Under the pieces are notes generated by a model, which was not told where the DNA came from, did not search any database, and saw nothing but the letters and a program-made list of their open reading frames with translations. From Paenibacillus senegalimassiliensis (GTDB lineage: Bacteria; Bacillota; Bacilli; Paenibacillales; Paenibacillaceae), in contig NZ_LN909045.1 in assembly GCF_001486585.1 (NCBI RefSeq), forward strand, positions 729,368 to 793,367: a stretch of DNA of 64,000 nt. The letters run 5' to 3'. The position numbers and the translations under genes were made by a program. This document shows positions 9,365 to 18,682 of the stretch, piece after piece (within the stretch, counting starts at the first letter, position 1; the number at the start of each line of letters is the position of its first letter).

Positions 9365-11944
9365 TTGATTATTCAGACCAAACTAAAAGTTCCATCGATC
9401 AGCAATACGTTTATTTCGCGTCCCAAGCTCTACAAGATACTGGATCAGGGGTTAGACAAACGGGTTACCTTTGTAGTTGCCCCTTCGGGGTATGGGAAGA
9501 CTTCGATGCTAAGCGATTGGGTCAAAAGGATGGAGACATATGTGGCATGGGTGACCTTGGACGAAAGGGACAATCATCCTCATAGCTTCTGGACACATGT
9601 GGCGGCGTCTATCCAGCCTAACAGCCTGTTTCGCAGAGGTCAGTTAAGCCGATTATTGGATAAGCACGGCAAACTGCCTTGGTCTGTCGCTGATTTGTTG
9701 AACGAGCTGAGCATGAAGCAGGAGCAGACGATATTAATATGGGATGACTTCAACCATATTACCGATGCGGATGTTCTCGCAGAGGTTAATCAGTTTATCC
9801 GATTGCTGCCTGAGCAGGTTCATGTCTATCTGGCAAGTCAGGCTTATCCATCGCTGCAAGTGGCCAAGATGAAGGCGGCGAATGAATTGATCGAAATGGA
9901 CAAGAGCGACCTGCAATTCAGTCCTAGTGAAACAAAATTGTTTTTTAGCCTTTACCATGATCTCGATTTGCGTAATGAGCAGATATTTTACATACATGAA
10001 CAATTACAAGGCTGGGCAGCAGGGCTGAGGCTGGCAGCAATGTCTATGCTGGAGCACGCCGGAAGCAGCGAGCCTTGGAGACATATCATGGGGCAAAACA
10101 AGGATTTTGCCGCTTACTTCTTCGATGAAATTCTCTCTTGCTTAAGTGAACGACAGCAGCAGCTTCTATATCGTTCATCCATTTTGGAGGAGATGAACGC
10201 AGAATTATGTGTATACGTTAGTGATTTGGGCGAGGGGGAAGATTTACGAACAGTTTTTGAGCAGGGCAGGTTGTTTACAGCATCTATTGAAGGGTCGGAG
10301 GGGTGGTTTCGATACCACCCGCTGTTTCGCCAATTTTTACAGTTCCAGTTGAAGCAGAGATCGCCAAGCTTATTTGTACAATTACATGCCAGGGCGGGGA
10401 AGTGGATGGAGCAAAGGGACAGACCACTGCAGGCACTCCATTACTATTTGCATGCCGAGGCCTACGAATCGATGGCCGAATTGCTTGCAGGCATCTTGTT
10501 CCACCCGGGAAGCTTGGAGAAGCCGGATATTCGCTATTGGTTCGAACGAATTCCGCTCAAATTTTTATTTAGCCAGCCTAGGCTTTATCTGCTCCATATT
10601 GTAATCAAGCTGGTAGATGGCAAGGTGGAGGAGAGTCGGCGGTGTTGTGACCGATTACGTCAAAGGCTGTTTGAAGATGCTTCGGAGCAGAACGAGGGCA
10701 ACTTGAAGCTATGGCGAACCGGGCTGTTGCTGATTGAAACGTTGTATGCCTATAAGACCAAGGATTTTCTGAAGTCCATTGAGCATTGGAGCCAGTATAT
10801 CCAGGCAGACCCTAAGGAAAAGCTGTTCGAGGGTGTGGTCATCCCTAGTGATTCCATCATCTCTCTACGGGATTTACATACTCATATTGGCAGTCTGAAA
10901 GGCGCGGAAGTGCTGTTGAAGCGTTTCTTGGAAGCAGGGGCTGAAGGCAGAAGCGGAGTTATCTCCACAGAAATCAATATTTCATACATATCTTTGCTAT
11001 ATGAATGGAATCAGTTGGAGCTAGCCGAACAGTATGCGCGCCAACTGCTGGATGATGCTCAAGTGTCGGGAAGCTTGCAGGTTGCTATTCGGGTCCGTCT
11101 CATATTGGCTGCTATTGAACTGGCCCGGAGCGGGGAGAAGGGGCCACAATGCCTTTCAGATATACAACAACTACAGAAGGATATGGAGCCACTTGAGAAT
11201 CCCGAACTGGGAAAAAAAGCGGCCCTGTTAATGACGACGATCTGGTTGCGTATAGGTGAAGCCAACAAGGCGGAGGAATGGCTACTGGATAATAAGGTGA
11301 GTATTACCGATGATATTCCGGCCGAGCAATTTGCTGCCTATCGAATTCACACGCGGTTATTGTTGATTCAGGGCAAACAGGAGGAGGCGGAGGAATGGGC
11401 TTATATGATTTGTGAACATGCCCGGGCAACGGGCGACATCCTCTGTCTGATTCGAAGTCTTGCCTTGCTTGGGTTGATTTTATATCAAAACTCTCAATTG
11501 TCGATTGCTCTGGACTTTCTGGAAGAAGCCCTTCATCTCGGGGAAACGGAGGGCTGTGTTCGTTCATTTGCTGATTACGATGGTCCTATGGTTGAACTGC
11601 TTCGCGTGTACCTGAAGTCGCGGCAAAGTCATTATCGCACAATAATTCATAAGGTGTCGCTAATGTATGTGAAACGGCTGGTGCATCAAGCCAAGGTAAA
11701 ACCGACGACGAGCAGGCCTCTGGAAGACTTGTCTGGTCCAGATGCGGAAGCATCATTATTAACGGTGAAGGAGCAAGAGGTCTTGCGCTTCCTCCATGAG
11801 GGCTTATCGAACAAGCTTATTGCGGAGAAGATGGGGATTTCGATGGCCACGATTAAAACCCATGTGAATAACATGTACAAGAAATTAGAAGTGTCTAATC
11901 GGGTATTGGCTATTGAGAAAGCAAGGCAAAAAGGGTTGTTGTGA
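9365..11944 (+). CDS. MalT-like (LAL-type) LuxR transcriptional regulator
   Basis: This large regulator (859 residues) has the architecture of STAND ATPases of the MalT/LAL type. It has a P-loop VAPSGYGKTS at residues 38-46, a Walker B region TILIWDDFNH near 123, a helical TPR-like middle (residues about 350-750) and a C-terminal LuxR helix-turn-helix (LTVKEQEVLRFLHEGLSNKL to the end). Such proteins are switched by a ligand bound to the helical domain plus ATP. The start is TTG at 9365 with GGAGAGG six bases upstream; ATG at 9361 is out of frame. It lies directly upstream of the pilus operon on the same strand and is a natural candidate to control it, although the ligand is unknown. Confidence 0.9.
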   Translation: MIIQTKLKVPSISNTFISRPKLYKILDQGLDKRVTFVVAPSGYGKTSMLSDWVKRMETYVAWVTLDERDNHPHSFWTHVAASIQPNSLFRRGQLSRLLDKHGKLPWSVADLLNELSMKQEQTILIWDDFNHITDADVLAEVNQFIRLLPEQVHVYLASQAYPSLQVAKMKAANELIEMDKSDLQFSPSETKLFFSLYHDLDLRNEQIFYIHEQLQGWAAGLRLAAMSMLEHAGSSEPWRHIMGQNKDFAAYFFDEILSCLSERQQQLLYRSSILEEMNAELCVYVSDLGEGEDLRTVFEQGRLFTASIEGSEGWFRYHPLFRQFLQFQLKQRSPSLFVQLHARAGKWMEQRDRPLQALHYYLHAEAYESMAELLAGILFHPGSLEKPDIRYWFERIPLKFLFSQPRLYLLHIVIKLVDGKVEESRRCCDRLRQRLFEDASEQNEGNLKLWRTGLLLIETLYAYKTKDFLKSIEHWSQYIQADPKEKLFEGVVIPSDSIISLRDLHTHIGSLKGAEVLLKRFLEAGAEGRSGVISTEINISYISLLYEWNQLELAEQYARQLLDDAQVSGSLQVAIRVRLILAAIELARSGEKGPQCLSDIQQLQKDMEPLENPELGKKAALLMTTIWLRIGEANKAEEWLLDNKVSITDDIPAEQFAAYRIHTRLLLIQGKQEEAEEWAYMICEHARATGDILCLIRSLALLGLILYQNSQLSIALDFLEEALHLGETEGCVRSFADYDGPMVELLRVYLKSRQSHYRTIIHKVSLMYVKRLVHQAKVKPTTSRPLEDLSGPDAEASLLTVKEQEVLRFLHEGLSNKLIAEKMGISMATIKTHVNNMYKKLEVSNRVLAIEKARQKGLL

Positions 11945-12060
11945 AGATAAACGAGCAAATTTTACAAAAATTTTACAATTGTCGAATGGATAGGGATAAA
12001 GCCTTGATACTACAACTATTGTCCTAGGTACTCCAACCCTCTTCTCAACCCTTCTGTTGA

Positions 12061-12090
12061 TTTACAACCTTTTTTGGCGCTCCCTATAAT
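12061..12090 (+). promoter_or_regulatory. Promoter of the pilus operon
   Basis: TTTACA at 12061-12066 and a perfect TATAAT at 12085-12090 are 18 bp apart. The ATG at 12118 follows with AAAGGAG at 12104-12110. No terminator or comparably strong promoter is obvious until 38531, so it may drive about 26 kb. The upstream 11945-12060 segment is AT-rich and could hold activator sites. Confidence 0.65.
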
Positions 12091-12117
12091 GGGGATGTGC
12101 TCGAAAGGAGTCGGGAA

Positions 12118-13215
12118 ATGGAGAAGATTTATGTCATCGTTGCCATAGCGGATTCGCAGTACCAGAAAGCGTTGCACACCTATATTCGCGAATCGGACTA
12201 TCACAGCAAGCTCATTGTTCGCTTTTGCTCAAGTAAAGCGCACGTGGAGGAATTGCTTGCCTCTGGTGAGCCTGCTCATATTGTCCTGGCCACGGAAGAG
12301 CTAATGCCAATGGTCCCGAATCAGCAAGAGGGAAAATGTGCCTATATTGCATTGGTGGAGGACGGAGCGCTTGAAGCAATGGAGCCAGCGCTGCAAATGT
12401 ATCAGCCGCTTAACCAGTTAATTGAACAAGCGTTAAAGCATTATGCCAAGCTTAATCCCAATGCATCACAGAAGTTCCAACGGGATCGCAAGACCAAGAT
12501 TGCAGCGTTCTATTCCAGTATCGGTGGTTCTGGTAAGACCGCAACCGCATTAGCTACTGCGCACCAATTAAGCCAGCGGAACTTAGCGACATTGTATTTG
12601 AATATGGAAGCGGTTTGCGGCAATCCGCTGCATACCGGACGTAAAGCAGAAGAGGGAATCTCCAATCTGCTCTATTATATGCGCAATAACGAGAAGCAGC
12701 TTTCTGTTCGCTTTGAGAGCTTGAGACAGCATCATGAAAGCCTGGGCATTGATTATTTGACAGGCCCTTCTAATGTGAGGGATTTGCTGGAACTGACCGA
12801 AGCAGATGCCAAGAGACTGCTGCAAGTGTTATGTCAAATGGGGAGATACGATTACATCATCGTGGATATGGATTACTCGGTTGACGAGCGTAACCTCGGA
12901 GTTTTGCAGGAGAGTGACTTCGTTTACTGGATGATGCAGCATAATGAGCAGTGCTTGGCCAAGACTCAGGTGGTGCTGAGGTATCTGCAACGGGCCAATT
13001 TAGGGGATACCCGGTTCTTCAGCCAATTGTTCTTCGTCCTGAATAAGCAATTGGATGAACAGATTCTTTATAATTCGGACTTCCAGATAACGTCATATCT
13101 ACCTTATATTCCTGAATGGAAGAAGACGGGGGATGCGGCGGACTACTCCAGGAATCGGCATTTCAATCACTATGTCAGACAAATGCTGGCGGATTCAAGG
13201 GTATTTGCTACATGA
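12118..13215 (+). CDS. CpaE/TadZ-like ATPase
   Basis: The 365-residue protein has an N-terminal receiver-like domain (residues 1-115) and a MinD/ParA-type ATPase domain with P-loop SSIGGSGKTATALA near residue 139 and Walker B region YDYIIVDMDYS near 244. The signature lysine of MinD (KGGxGKT) is replaced by Ile, which is common in CpaE/TadZ. Those proteins place Tad pilus machinery at a cell site. I chose ATG 12118, seven bases after AAAGGAG; a GTG at 12097 would put that site inside the gene. It is the first gene of the pilus operon, and its stop overlaps the cpaF start as ATGA. Confidence 0.88.
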   Translation: MEKIYVIVAIADSQYQKALHTYIRESDYHSKLIVRFCSSKAHVEELLASGEPAHIVLATEELMPMVPNQQEGKCAYIALVEDGALEAMEPALQMYQPLNQLIEQALKHYAKLNPNASQKFQRDRKTKIAAFYSSIGGSGKTATALATAHQLSQRNLATLYLNMEAVCGNPLHTGRKAEEGISNLLYYMRNNEKQLSVRFESLRQHHESLGIDYLTGPSNVRDLLELTEADAKRLLQVLCQMGRYDYIIVDMDYSVDERNLGVLQESDFVYWMMQHNEQCLAKTQVVLRYLQRANLGDTRFFSQLFFVLNKQLDEQILYNSDFQITSYLPYIPEWKKTGDAADYSRNRHFNHYVRQMLADSRVFAT

Positions 13216-14489
13216 GTATGCAGACCCTGACTGATGAAAAATTCGATACACTGCGGCTGATCGTCAAGAATTGGCTGGATCAGGAGGGGGCGCCTTCTGA
13301 TGATGATGTACTCAGTCAAATTGAACAAGTTGTATTTGAACACACCGTTGAAGACAACCTGACCATTAGCGAAAAACAGCAGATGATTGAACGGATCATG
13401 AACTCGTTTCGTGGATTGGATGCCTTGCAGCCGTTGATCGAAGACAAGAGTATCACAGAAATTATGATTAACAGCTATGACGAGATATTCATCGAGCGAA
13501 ATGGACAGGTGATGAAATCTCCGCAAAAGTTCGAGAATGAACGTCGGTTGGAGAATGTCATTCAGAAAATTGTGGGCTTTGTGAATCGGGTGGTGAATGA
13601 GTCCAGTCCCATCGTAGATGCCCGGCTGAAGGATGGCTCCCGCGTCAACGTTGTGTTGCCGCCTATCGCGCTTAACGGACCAACCATGACGATTCGGAAA
13701 TTTCCTGAGAAGCCGATGGACATGCAGGAATTGGTCCGATTAGGTGCATTAACCGAGGATGTGGCGATTTTTCTACAGAAGCTGGTGGTCGCCAAATACA
13801 ACATGTTTATCGGAGGCGGTACAGGTTCGGGTAAAACAACCTTCCTGAATGCCTTATCCAATTTCATCCCCCAGGATGAACGGATTATTACGATTGAGGA
13901 TTCGGCCGAGCTGCAAATTTTGAATGTTCCGAATATCGTACGGTTGGAGACTCGTAATGCCAATACGGAGGGCCGAGGCGAAATCACGATTCGTCAATTG
14001 ATTCGAAGCTCGCTGCGTATGCGTCCTAACCGGGTCATTGTTGGGGAGGTCAGAGGAGCTGAGGCGCTCGATATGCTACAGGCGATGAATACGGGGCATG
14101 ATGGCTCGCTGTCTACAGGCCATGCGAACTCAACCTCTGATATGCTCAGCCGTCTTGAATCTATGGTGATCAGTGGTGCGGAGATGCCGATCAGCGTAGT
14201 CAGGAAACAGATTGCCTCGGCCATAGATGTAATGATTCACTTGATGCGGCTCAGAGACAGGACACGCAAGGTCGTGGAGATTTCCGAGATTATTGGAGTC
14301 GACGATCGAGGCGAAGTCATGCTCAATTCCTTGTTCCGGTTCCAGGAACGGGGGGAGACAGCAGATGGGAAGATCATCGGTTCGCTTGTGCCTACGGGCA
14401 ATGTGATGCGGGAGTTGGACAAGCTACGCTTTGCCGGCATCAAGCTCGATGAAATTGGAAATATCGTGGCAATTGGAGAAGGAGAGTGA
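13212..14489 (+). CDS. cpaF: Tad pilus ATPase CpaF/TadA
   Basis: The 425-residue secretion ATPase of the CpaF/TadA branch powers Flp-type pilus assembly, and in some systems retraction too. It shows Walker [16 protein letters not shown] near residue 201, the Asp box TIEDSAELQ, Walker [20 protein letters not shown] and the His box STGHANS. The N-terminal helical domain (residues 1-110) is typical. The ATG at 13212 overlaps the cpaE-like stop (ATGA); a longer frame from 13116 lies wholly within cpaE-like coding sequence and is unlikely. It is followed by the two TadB/TadC membrane platform genes, as in Tad loci generally. Confidence 0.95.
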   Translation: MSMQTLTDEKFDTLRLIVKNWLDQEGAPSDDDVLSQIEQVVFEHTVEDNLTISEKQQMIERIMNSFRGLDALQPLIEDKSITEIMINSYDEIFIERNGQVMKSPQKFENERRLENVIQKIVGFVNRVVNESSPIVDARLKDGSRVNVVLPPIALNGPTMTIRKFPEKPMDMQELVRLGALTEDVAIFLQKLVVAKYNMFIGGGTGSGKTTFLNALSNFIPQDERIITIEDSAELQILNVPNIVRLETRNANTEGRGEITIRQLIRSSLRMRPNRVIVGEVRGAEALDMLQAMNTGHDGSLSTGHANSTSDMLSRLESMVISGAEMPISVVRKQIASAIDVMIHLMRLRDRTRKVVEISEIIGVDDRGEVMLNSLFRFQERGETADGKIIGSLVPTGNVMRELDKLRFAGIKLDEIGNIVAIGEGE

Positions 14490-14495
14490 AGTGAA

Positions 14496-15335
14496 GTGGA
14501 TACGGCGGAACTGGTGGAGCGACTGCCGGGGCGGTTCCAGCGAATGCTGCAATGGTCGGCAGTTCCTGTGAAGCGGCCGGCCCGCAACCAGCAGATCAAC
14601 TATAATGAATACCATTTATCCTGGGTGCAGTATATCGGCGGAATATTGGTGGCTGCGGCGATTATTTTCGTGGTATGCATGATCTTTTACAAGAGTGTGC
14701 CTATGGCGATCATCCTGTCATTGCTTGCGTTGCTCTACCCGAGAATGATGAAGCAACACTTATTGAAGAAGCGGAAGCAGGAGCTCACACTACAGTTCCG
14801 CCAGGCTCTGTATTCTCTGGCTTCGTCACTTGCGGCTGGCCGCTCGGTCACCAATTCGTTCAGCGAAATCGTGAAGGACTTGGAACTGCTATATCCTGAC
14901 CCGGATACCTACATTATTAAAGAACTGAATCAGATCAATCATCGTATCGATAACGGAGAATCGCTGGAGATGCCATTGCTCGATTTCAGCATTCGTGCAG
15001 ACATAGAGGACATCACCAACTTTATTGATGTATTTATGATCTGCCGGACCCAGGGTGGAGATCTGGTGGAGGTCATTCGTCGAACCTCCAATATGATTGG
15101 AGAGAAGATTGAGATCAAACAGGAAATTGCTGTACTTGTAGCGGGCAAGAAGTTTGAATCTACGGCCATGATGTTTGCACCATTGGTTCTGATTGCCGGG
15201 CTGGCCTTCTTCTCCGGCGATTATATGGAGCCGCTCTACACGGGAATTAGTGGGCGGTTGGTCATGACGGGGGCGCTGGCTGTGCTGGGAGTTTGCTCCT
15301 ACGCCTCCAAACGAATTATGGATATCAGGGTGTGA
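14496..15335 (+). CDS. tadB: Tad platform protein TadB
   Basis: The 279-residue membrane protein has hydrophobic segments near residues 45-85 and two at the C-terminus (about 225-245 and 250-270). They flank a cytoplasmic T2SSF helical domain (FRQALYSLASSLAAGRSV to VLVAGKKFE). With TadC it forms the inner-membrane platform on which CpaF acts. The gene begins with GTG 14496 after GGAGAAGGAG. It lies 6 bp after cpaF and 4 bp before tadC. Confidence 0.9.
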   Translation: MDTAELVERLPGRFQRMLQWSAVPVKRPARNQQINYNEYHLSWVQYIGGILVAAAIIFVVCMIFYKSVPMAIILSLLALLYPRMMKQHLLKKRKQELTLQFRQALYSLASSLAAGRSVTNSFSEIVKDLELLYPDPDTYIIKELNQINHRIDNGESLEMPLLDFSIRADIEDITNFIDVFMICRTQGGDLVEVIRRTSNMIGEKIEIKQEIAVLVAGKKFESTAMMFAPLVLIAGLAFFSGDYMEPLYTGISGRLVMTGALAVLGVCSYASKRIMDIRV

Positions 15336-15339
15336 GCCG

Positions 15340-16212
15340 ATGATTGGCGGATTATTTCTACTCATTTATATTGGACTGCTGGTTATGGTCGTGATCAGAG
15401 CAGACGTATTGGAGGGCTATAAGCAGGCGGTTCAAAGCAATAGACAATATACAAGGTTGGCGCTACTTGCCCCCTATAGCTTGGCCATTATTTATGTAAT
15501 CAAGCTGGAGAAGCGAATTCCGAAAATAAGCGGGAGAATTTATCACAACATTCTGCTGCTGCATGGGCAACGGAAAGCGCTCATTACTAGCAAAATGTTC
15601 CTGGCTGATGCGGTGTCCATCTCAATTATCGTCACTGTATTTGGGTGCGTGTTGGGACTGTTGATGCCGGAGAACTGGTGTTTTGCCCCTGGGGGGTTCA
15701 CCTTATCCTTACTTATTCCCTTGATTCAAATGCAAGAGTTGGAGAAGAAGGTAAAAAAGATGAAGCAAGAAATTACGATGGAGCTGCCGGAATTTCTGAA
15801 CAAATTGATCTTGCTTGTGAATGCGGGGGAAACGGTACAGAAGGCGCTAATTCGCTGTGCCAAGCAGAAGCGAAGTGGAGACAAGCCCAATGCGCTGTAT
15901 GATCAGCTTGCCATGGTGGCGGCAGAACTGGAGAACGGTTATTCCTTCCATCAATCGATTGAGGATTTCAGCAAGCGCTGTGGTGTACAGGAGGCAACCA
16001 TCTTCTCTACCTCCATGCTTCTGAACTATAACCGCGGCGGGGAAGAATTTGTGGCTTCGCTAAGAGAAATATCCCGGGACTTATGGGAGAAGCGCAAGAG
16101 CATTACCAAAACCTTGGGTGAGCAAGCCAGCTCAAAGATGCTGTTCCCCATGGTATTCGTATTCCTGGTCATTATGGTGATCGTCGGTTTTCCGGCGCTC
16201 TCCTTAATGTAA
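15340..16212 (+). CDS. tadC: Tad platform protein TadC
   Basis: This is the second T2SSF-family platform protein, with 290 residues. The order is an N-terminal membrane segment (1-20), a second pair around 85-120, a cytoplasmic helical domain (MELPEFLNKLILLVNAGETVQ onward) and a C-terminal hydrophobic segment (VFLVIMVIVGFPALSL). The layout and the position directly after TadB define TadC. It precedes the Flp-like pilin gene by 31 bp, a gap with an AAGGGAGAG ribosome site and no terminator. Confidence 0.9.
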   Translation: MIGGLFLLIYIGLLVMVVIRADVLEGYKQAVQSNRQYTRLALLAPYSLAIIYVIKLEKRIPKISGRIYHNILLLHGQRKALITSKMFLADAVSISIIVTVFGCVLGLLMPENWCFAPGGFTLSLLIPLIQMQELEKKVKKMKQEITMELPEFLNKLILLVNAGETVQKALIRCAKQKRSGDKPNALYDQLAMVAAELENGYSFHQSIEDFSKRCGVQEATIFSTSMLLNYNRGGEEFVASLREISRDLWEKRKSITKTLGEQASSKMLFPMVFVFLVIMVIVGFPALSLM

Positions 16213-16243
16213 TAAAAAAACAATTTGTAAGGGAGAGAATGTT

Positions 16244-16438
16244 GTGTTGAAAAATTGGGCAATTGCATTTTGGAGAAATGAAAAAGGGCTAGGCACCTTG
16301 GAGATTTTGCTGATTGCTGGCGTACTGATCGTTATTGCTGTGGCATTCCGCAAGCAAATTACCGCATGGGTGCAAAAGGTGCTTGACCAGGCGGACGGAG
16401 ACCTGCTTATGGACCAAAAAGTAGATGTAGCGGAATAA
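16244..16438 (+). CDS. Flp-like Tad pilin
   Basis: This tiny 64-residue protein is the likely Tad pilus subunit. A positively charged leader (residues 1-15) ends in Lys-Gly. Cleavage after KG would give a mature N-terminus LGTLEILLIAG with the conserved Glu at position 5, followed by a 20-residue hydrophobic helix and a short charged tail. The size and leader are right for the Flp/TadA pilin class, which the CpaA-type peptidase encoded next door would process. It starts with GTG 16244, seven bases after AAGGGAGAG. The tail LMDQKVDVAE lacks the usual Flp glycine/tyrosine tail, so it is a divergent member. Confidence 0.82.
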   Translation: MLKNWAIAFWRNEKGLGTLEILLIAGVLIVIAVAFRKQITAWVQKVLDQADGDLLMDQKVDVAE

Positions 16439-16464
16439 ACAAGGGTGCTTAAAGGGGGTTGCTT

Positions 16465-16977
16465 GTGGAAGTAAGCACATTGATCTTGCTGTCCTTGTTA
16501 ATTGTATGTGCGGCTTATCTGGATATCCGCTATCATCGCTTGCCAAATTGGTTAACTGTCAGCGGTATGGCTGTCGGCATAGGGCATGCATTGGTACTGA
16601 AAGGCTTGGCCGGTCTACTCTTCTCGCTAGCCGGTCTGGCCGCCGGCTTCGCCGCCATGCTCATTCTGCATCTGTTCAAAGCGGTCGAGGCAGGGGATGT
16701 AAAGCTGTTCGCCGCGCTAGGCGCACTTACCGGCATTGAATTTTCATTATATAGTGTGATGCATTCTATCGTATTTGCCTCCCTGTATGCGGTCATTATT
16801 CTGGCGGTGCGCAAGCTGTTATGGACGAAGCTGCTCGAAACGTTCAGAGCGTTTCTGCTTACCAATGCATCACATCATACCGGCTACGTCAGGAGCCTCC
16901 TTCAAACGGGCAAAATTCATATGCCATTTATGTATGCGGTGGTGCCCGGCGTGATCGTCACCGTTTTCTACTATTGA
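16465..16977 (+). CDS. CpaA/TadV-type prepilin peptidase
   Basis: This is a short aspartic prepilin peptidase of family A24 with 170 residues, about six membrane segments and no N-terminal methyltransferase or cysteine domain. The two catalytic aspartates lie in AAYLDIRYHRLPN (residue about 20) and EAGDVKLFAALGALTG (the GD motif, residue about 76). It should cleave the Flp-like pilin encoded just upstream. I chose GTG 16465, six bases from the AAAGGGGG site; TTG 16459 sits almost on it. A second, larger peptidase (PilD type) ends the same operon. Confidence 0.88.
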   Translation: MEVSTLILLSLLIVCAAYLDIRYHRLPNWLTVSGMAVGIGHALVLKGLAGLLFSLAGLAAGFAAMLILHLFKAVEAGDVKLFAALGALTGIEFSLYSVMHSIVFASLYAVIILAVRKLLWTKLLETFRAFLLTNASHHTGYVRSLLQTGKIHMPFMYAVVPGVIVTVFYY

Positions 16978-16987
16978 TGCTTTTGGG

Positions 16988-18682
16988 GTGAACAGCTTGG
17001 GACAATTGTTTTTTGAATACATTGAGCAAAACGGCAGTTACCTGGTGTTCTACGATCAGGAAGGAATTCGGGGTGAAGAGCTAAATGCTGTCCAGGTGCG
17101 AATGCTGCAACAATACAGCATAGAGCGTCTACTCCCCATTGAATTTGAAGAAAAAGATTTGAAACTGAGGCTTCGCTATAATATCAGCGGTACAAAGATG
17201 CTGTCACAAGTATTGAAATATCGACGTATGAGTATGTCCGAGTATTATGACATCTTGCTCAGAACGGTGCTGATGTTATCAGACTGCAAGAAATATATGC
17301 TCGATGAGGACAAGCATGTGCTGCATGAAAATTTCATCTTTGTTGGCGAAGAGTTGGCAGATATTCACTTTGTTTATCTGCCGACTGAAAATGTAGGGCT
17401 CACCGGCTCTGTGCCGGAGCGGCTGAAGCAATTGGCGACCACTTTAATCGCTTTTGTGGATGGGATGAATGCCGCCGGCTTTCAGGCTATCTTGCAATAT
17501 TTCTATACCGAGAGCTTCACCTTGGCTGGCATACAAGAACTGCTGCATCGTTTAGAGCTCCGAACGGACGATGTGCAAGCGCAGTCTCTGTTAACTCCAA
17601 GCTTTGAGCAGGTGGCTTCCAATGTGGGGAAACTGCCAAAGGCAGTGGATCGCGAAGCGATGCTATCGCCAGGAAGGACAAAGGAGCAGTATGAGACAGC
17701 AACCCAGAACGCTTCCCATGAACCGGAAGATCCTTTGCTGCGGGCCTTGGATATCAAGCCCAAGAAGGCCAATAAGAAGGGCAACAAATCAAGTAAGGGG
17801 CAGAAGCAGGCGGGGGGCAAGTGGCTTAAGCCAGGTGATCCCAAGCGGGAGCTACAGCTTCGCAATATCGCGTTGGCAGCCTTGTCCATAGGGGCAGCGC
17901 TGGTGATAAGGGATGTGCTGGAGAAGGGCAACGAAGGCTGGCTTAGTCTTTACTGGTTGCTTGTGCTATTGGCGGCGGTTTTGTTAGCTCGCTATCTATG
18001 GGTCAAGGGCAGGAAGGCACCAGCCCTGGTATCGGAATCTGAATCAGGGCCGGCGGCTCCTTCTTCTGGAGGGGCACATGACGGAGATGAACTTCTTAAA
18101 GATCAATCACCGAGGGAGCGAAGCGCCCCGCAGGCGCCACACCTACCCGAGCCGGTTCGTATCGTCGGGCCGGAAGTGCCGACGGAGAACTATTATGAAG
18201 CACTGCCTTTGTTCACGAGCATGCTGGGGGAAGGCGACTCTCATAGCACCGGGCTACTCGGGTTCGACAACAGCGACTCCGGGGAAGAGAAGCAGGCCTT
18301 ATCTTATTTGGTGGTACGCCGCGAGGGGATGGTAGAGCGGATTGCCGTACATAAGGATGTGTTTCGCATCGGCAGTCAGGACGACGTGGTCCATTATTGC
18401 GAAGATGTGGAGGGGGTATCCCGCACTCATCTGGAGATTATCAAGAAATCCGGCAAGAACATTGTCAGGGATTTGGGATCGCGCAATGGGACTTTTCTCA
18501 ATGGAACCCGTCTCGCGCCCTATCGTGAGTATTTGCTGAATAATGATGACAAGTTACTGATTGCACAAACAGAGTTTCAGTTTTTCTACTCTCTGAAGGG
18601 GGAGCAGCCTTTTGTCTTCAATGAGCATCTACTGGCTGCCTTGACAGATGGAGCAGGAGGATTCGATGAAACGATTATTTAA
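16988..18682 (+). CDS. DUF6382 and FHA domain protein
   Basis: The 564-residue protein has an N-terminal DUF6382-like domain (residues 1-190), a charged linker with a membrane segment pair around 295-340, and a C-terminal FHA domain (about 440-550). FHA hallmarks are all visible: RIGSQDD, SRTHLEI, and the RNGTFLNG loop. FHA domains bind phosphothreonine. The operon also encodes a Ser/Thr kinase (35831), so this is the obvious phospho-reader. DUF6382-FHA proteins are known beside Tad genes in Firmicutes. The start is GTG 16988; TTG 16997 is also possible. The 3' end overlaps the next gene by 17 bp. Confidence 0.85.
   Translation: MNSLGQLFFEYIEQNGSYLVFYDQEGIRGEELNAVQVRMLQQYSIERLLPIEFEEKDLKLRLRYNISGTKMLSQVLKYRRMSMSEYYDILLRTVLMLSDCKKYMLDEDKHVLHENFIFVGEELADIHFVYLPTENVGLTGSVPERLKQLATTLIAFVDGMNAAGFQAILQYFYTESFTLAGIQELLHRLELRTDDVQAQSLLTPSFEQVASNVGKLPKAVDREAMLSPGRTKEQYETATQNASHEPEDPLLRALDIKPKKANKKGNKSSKGQKQAGGKWLKPGDPKRELQLRNIALAALSIGAALVIRDVLEKGNEGWLSLYWLLVLLAAVLLARYLWVKGRKAPALVSESESGPAAPSSGGAHDGDELLKDQSPRERSAPQAPHLPEPVRIVGPEVPTENYYEALPLFTSMLGEGDSHSTGLLGFDNSDSGEEKQALSYLVVRREGMVERIAVHKDVFRIGSQDDVVHYCEDVEGVSRTHLEIIKKSGKNIVRDLGSRNGTFLNGTRLAPYREYLLNNDDKLLIAQTEFQFFYSLKGEQPFVFNEHLLAALTDGAGGFDETII

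Noticed and set aside
13116-13211. Longer start of cpaF
   Set aside because: It lies inside the cpaE-like gene and contains no conserved sequence.
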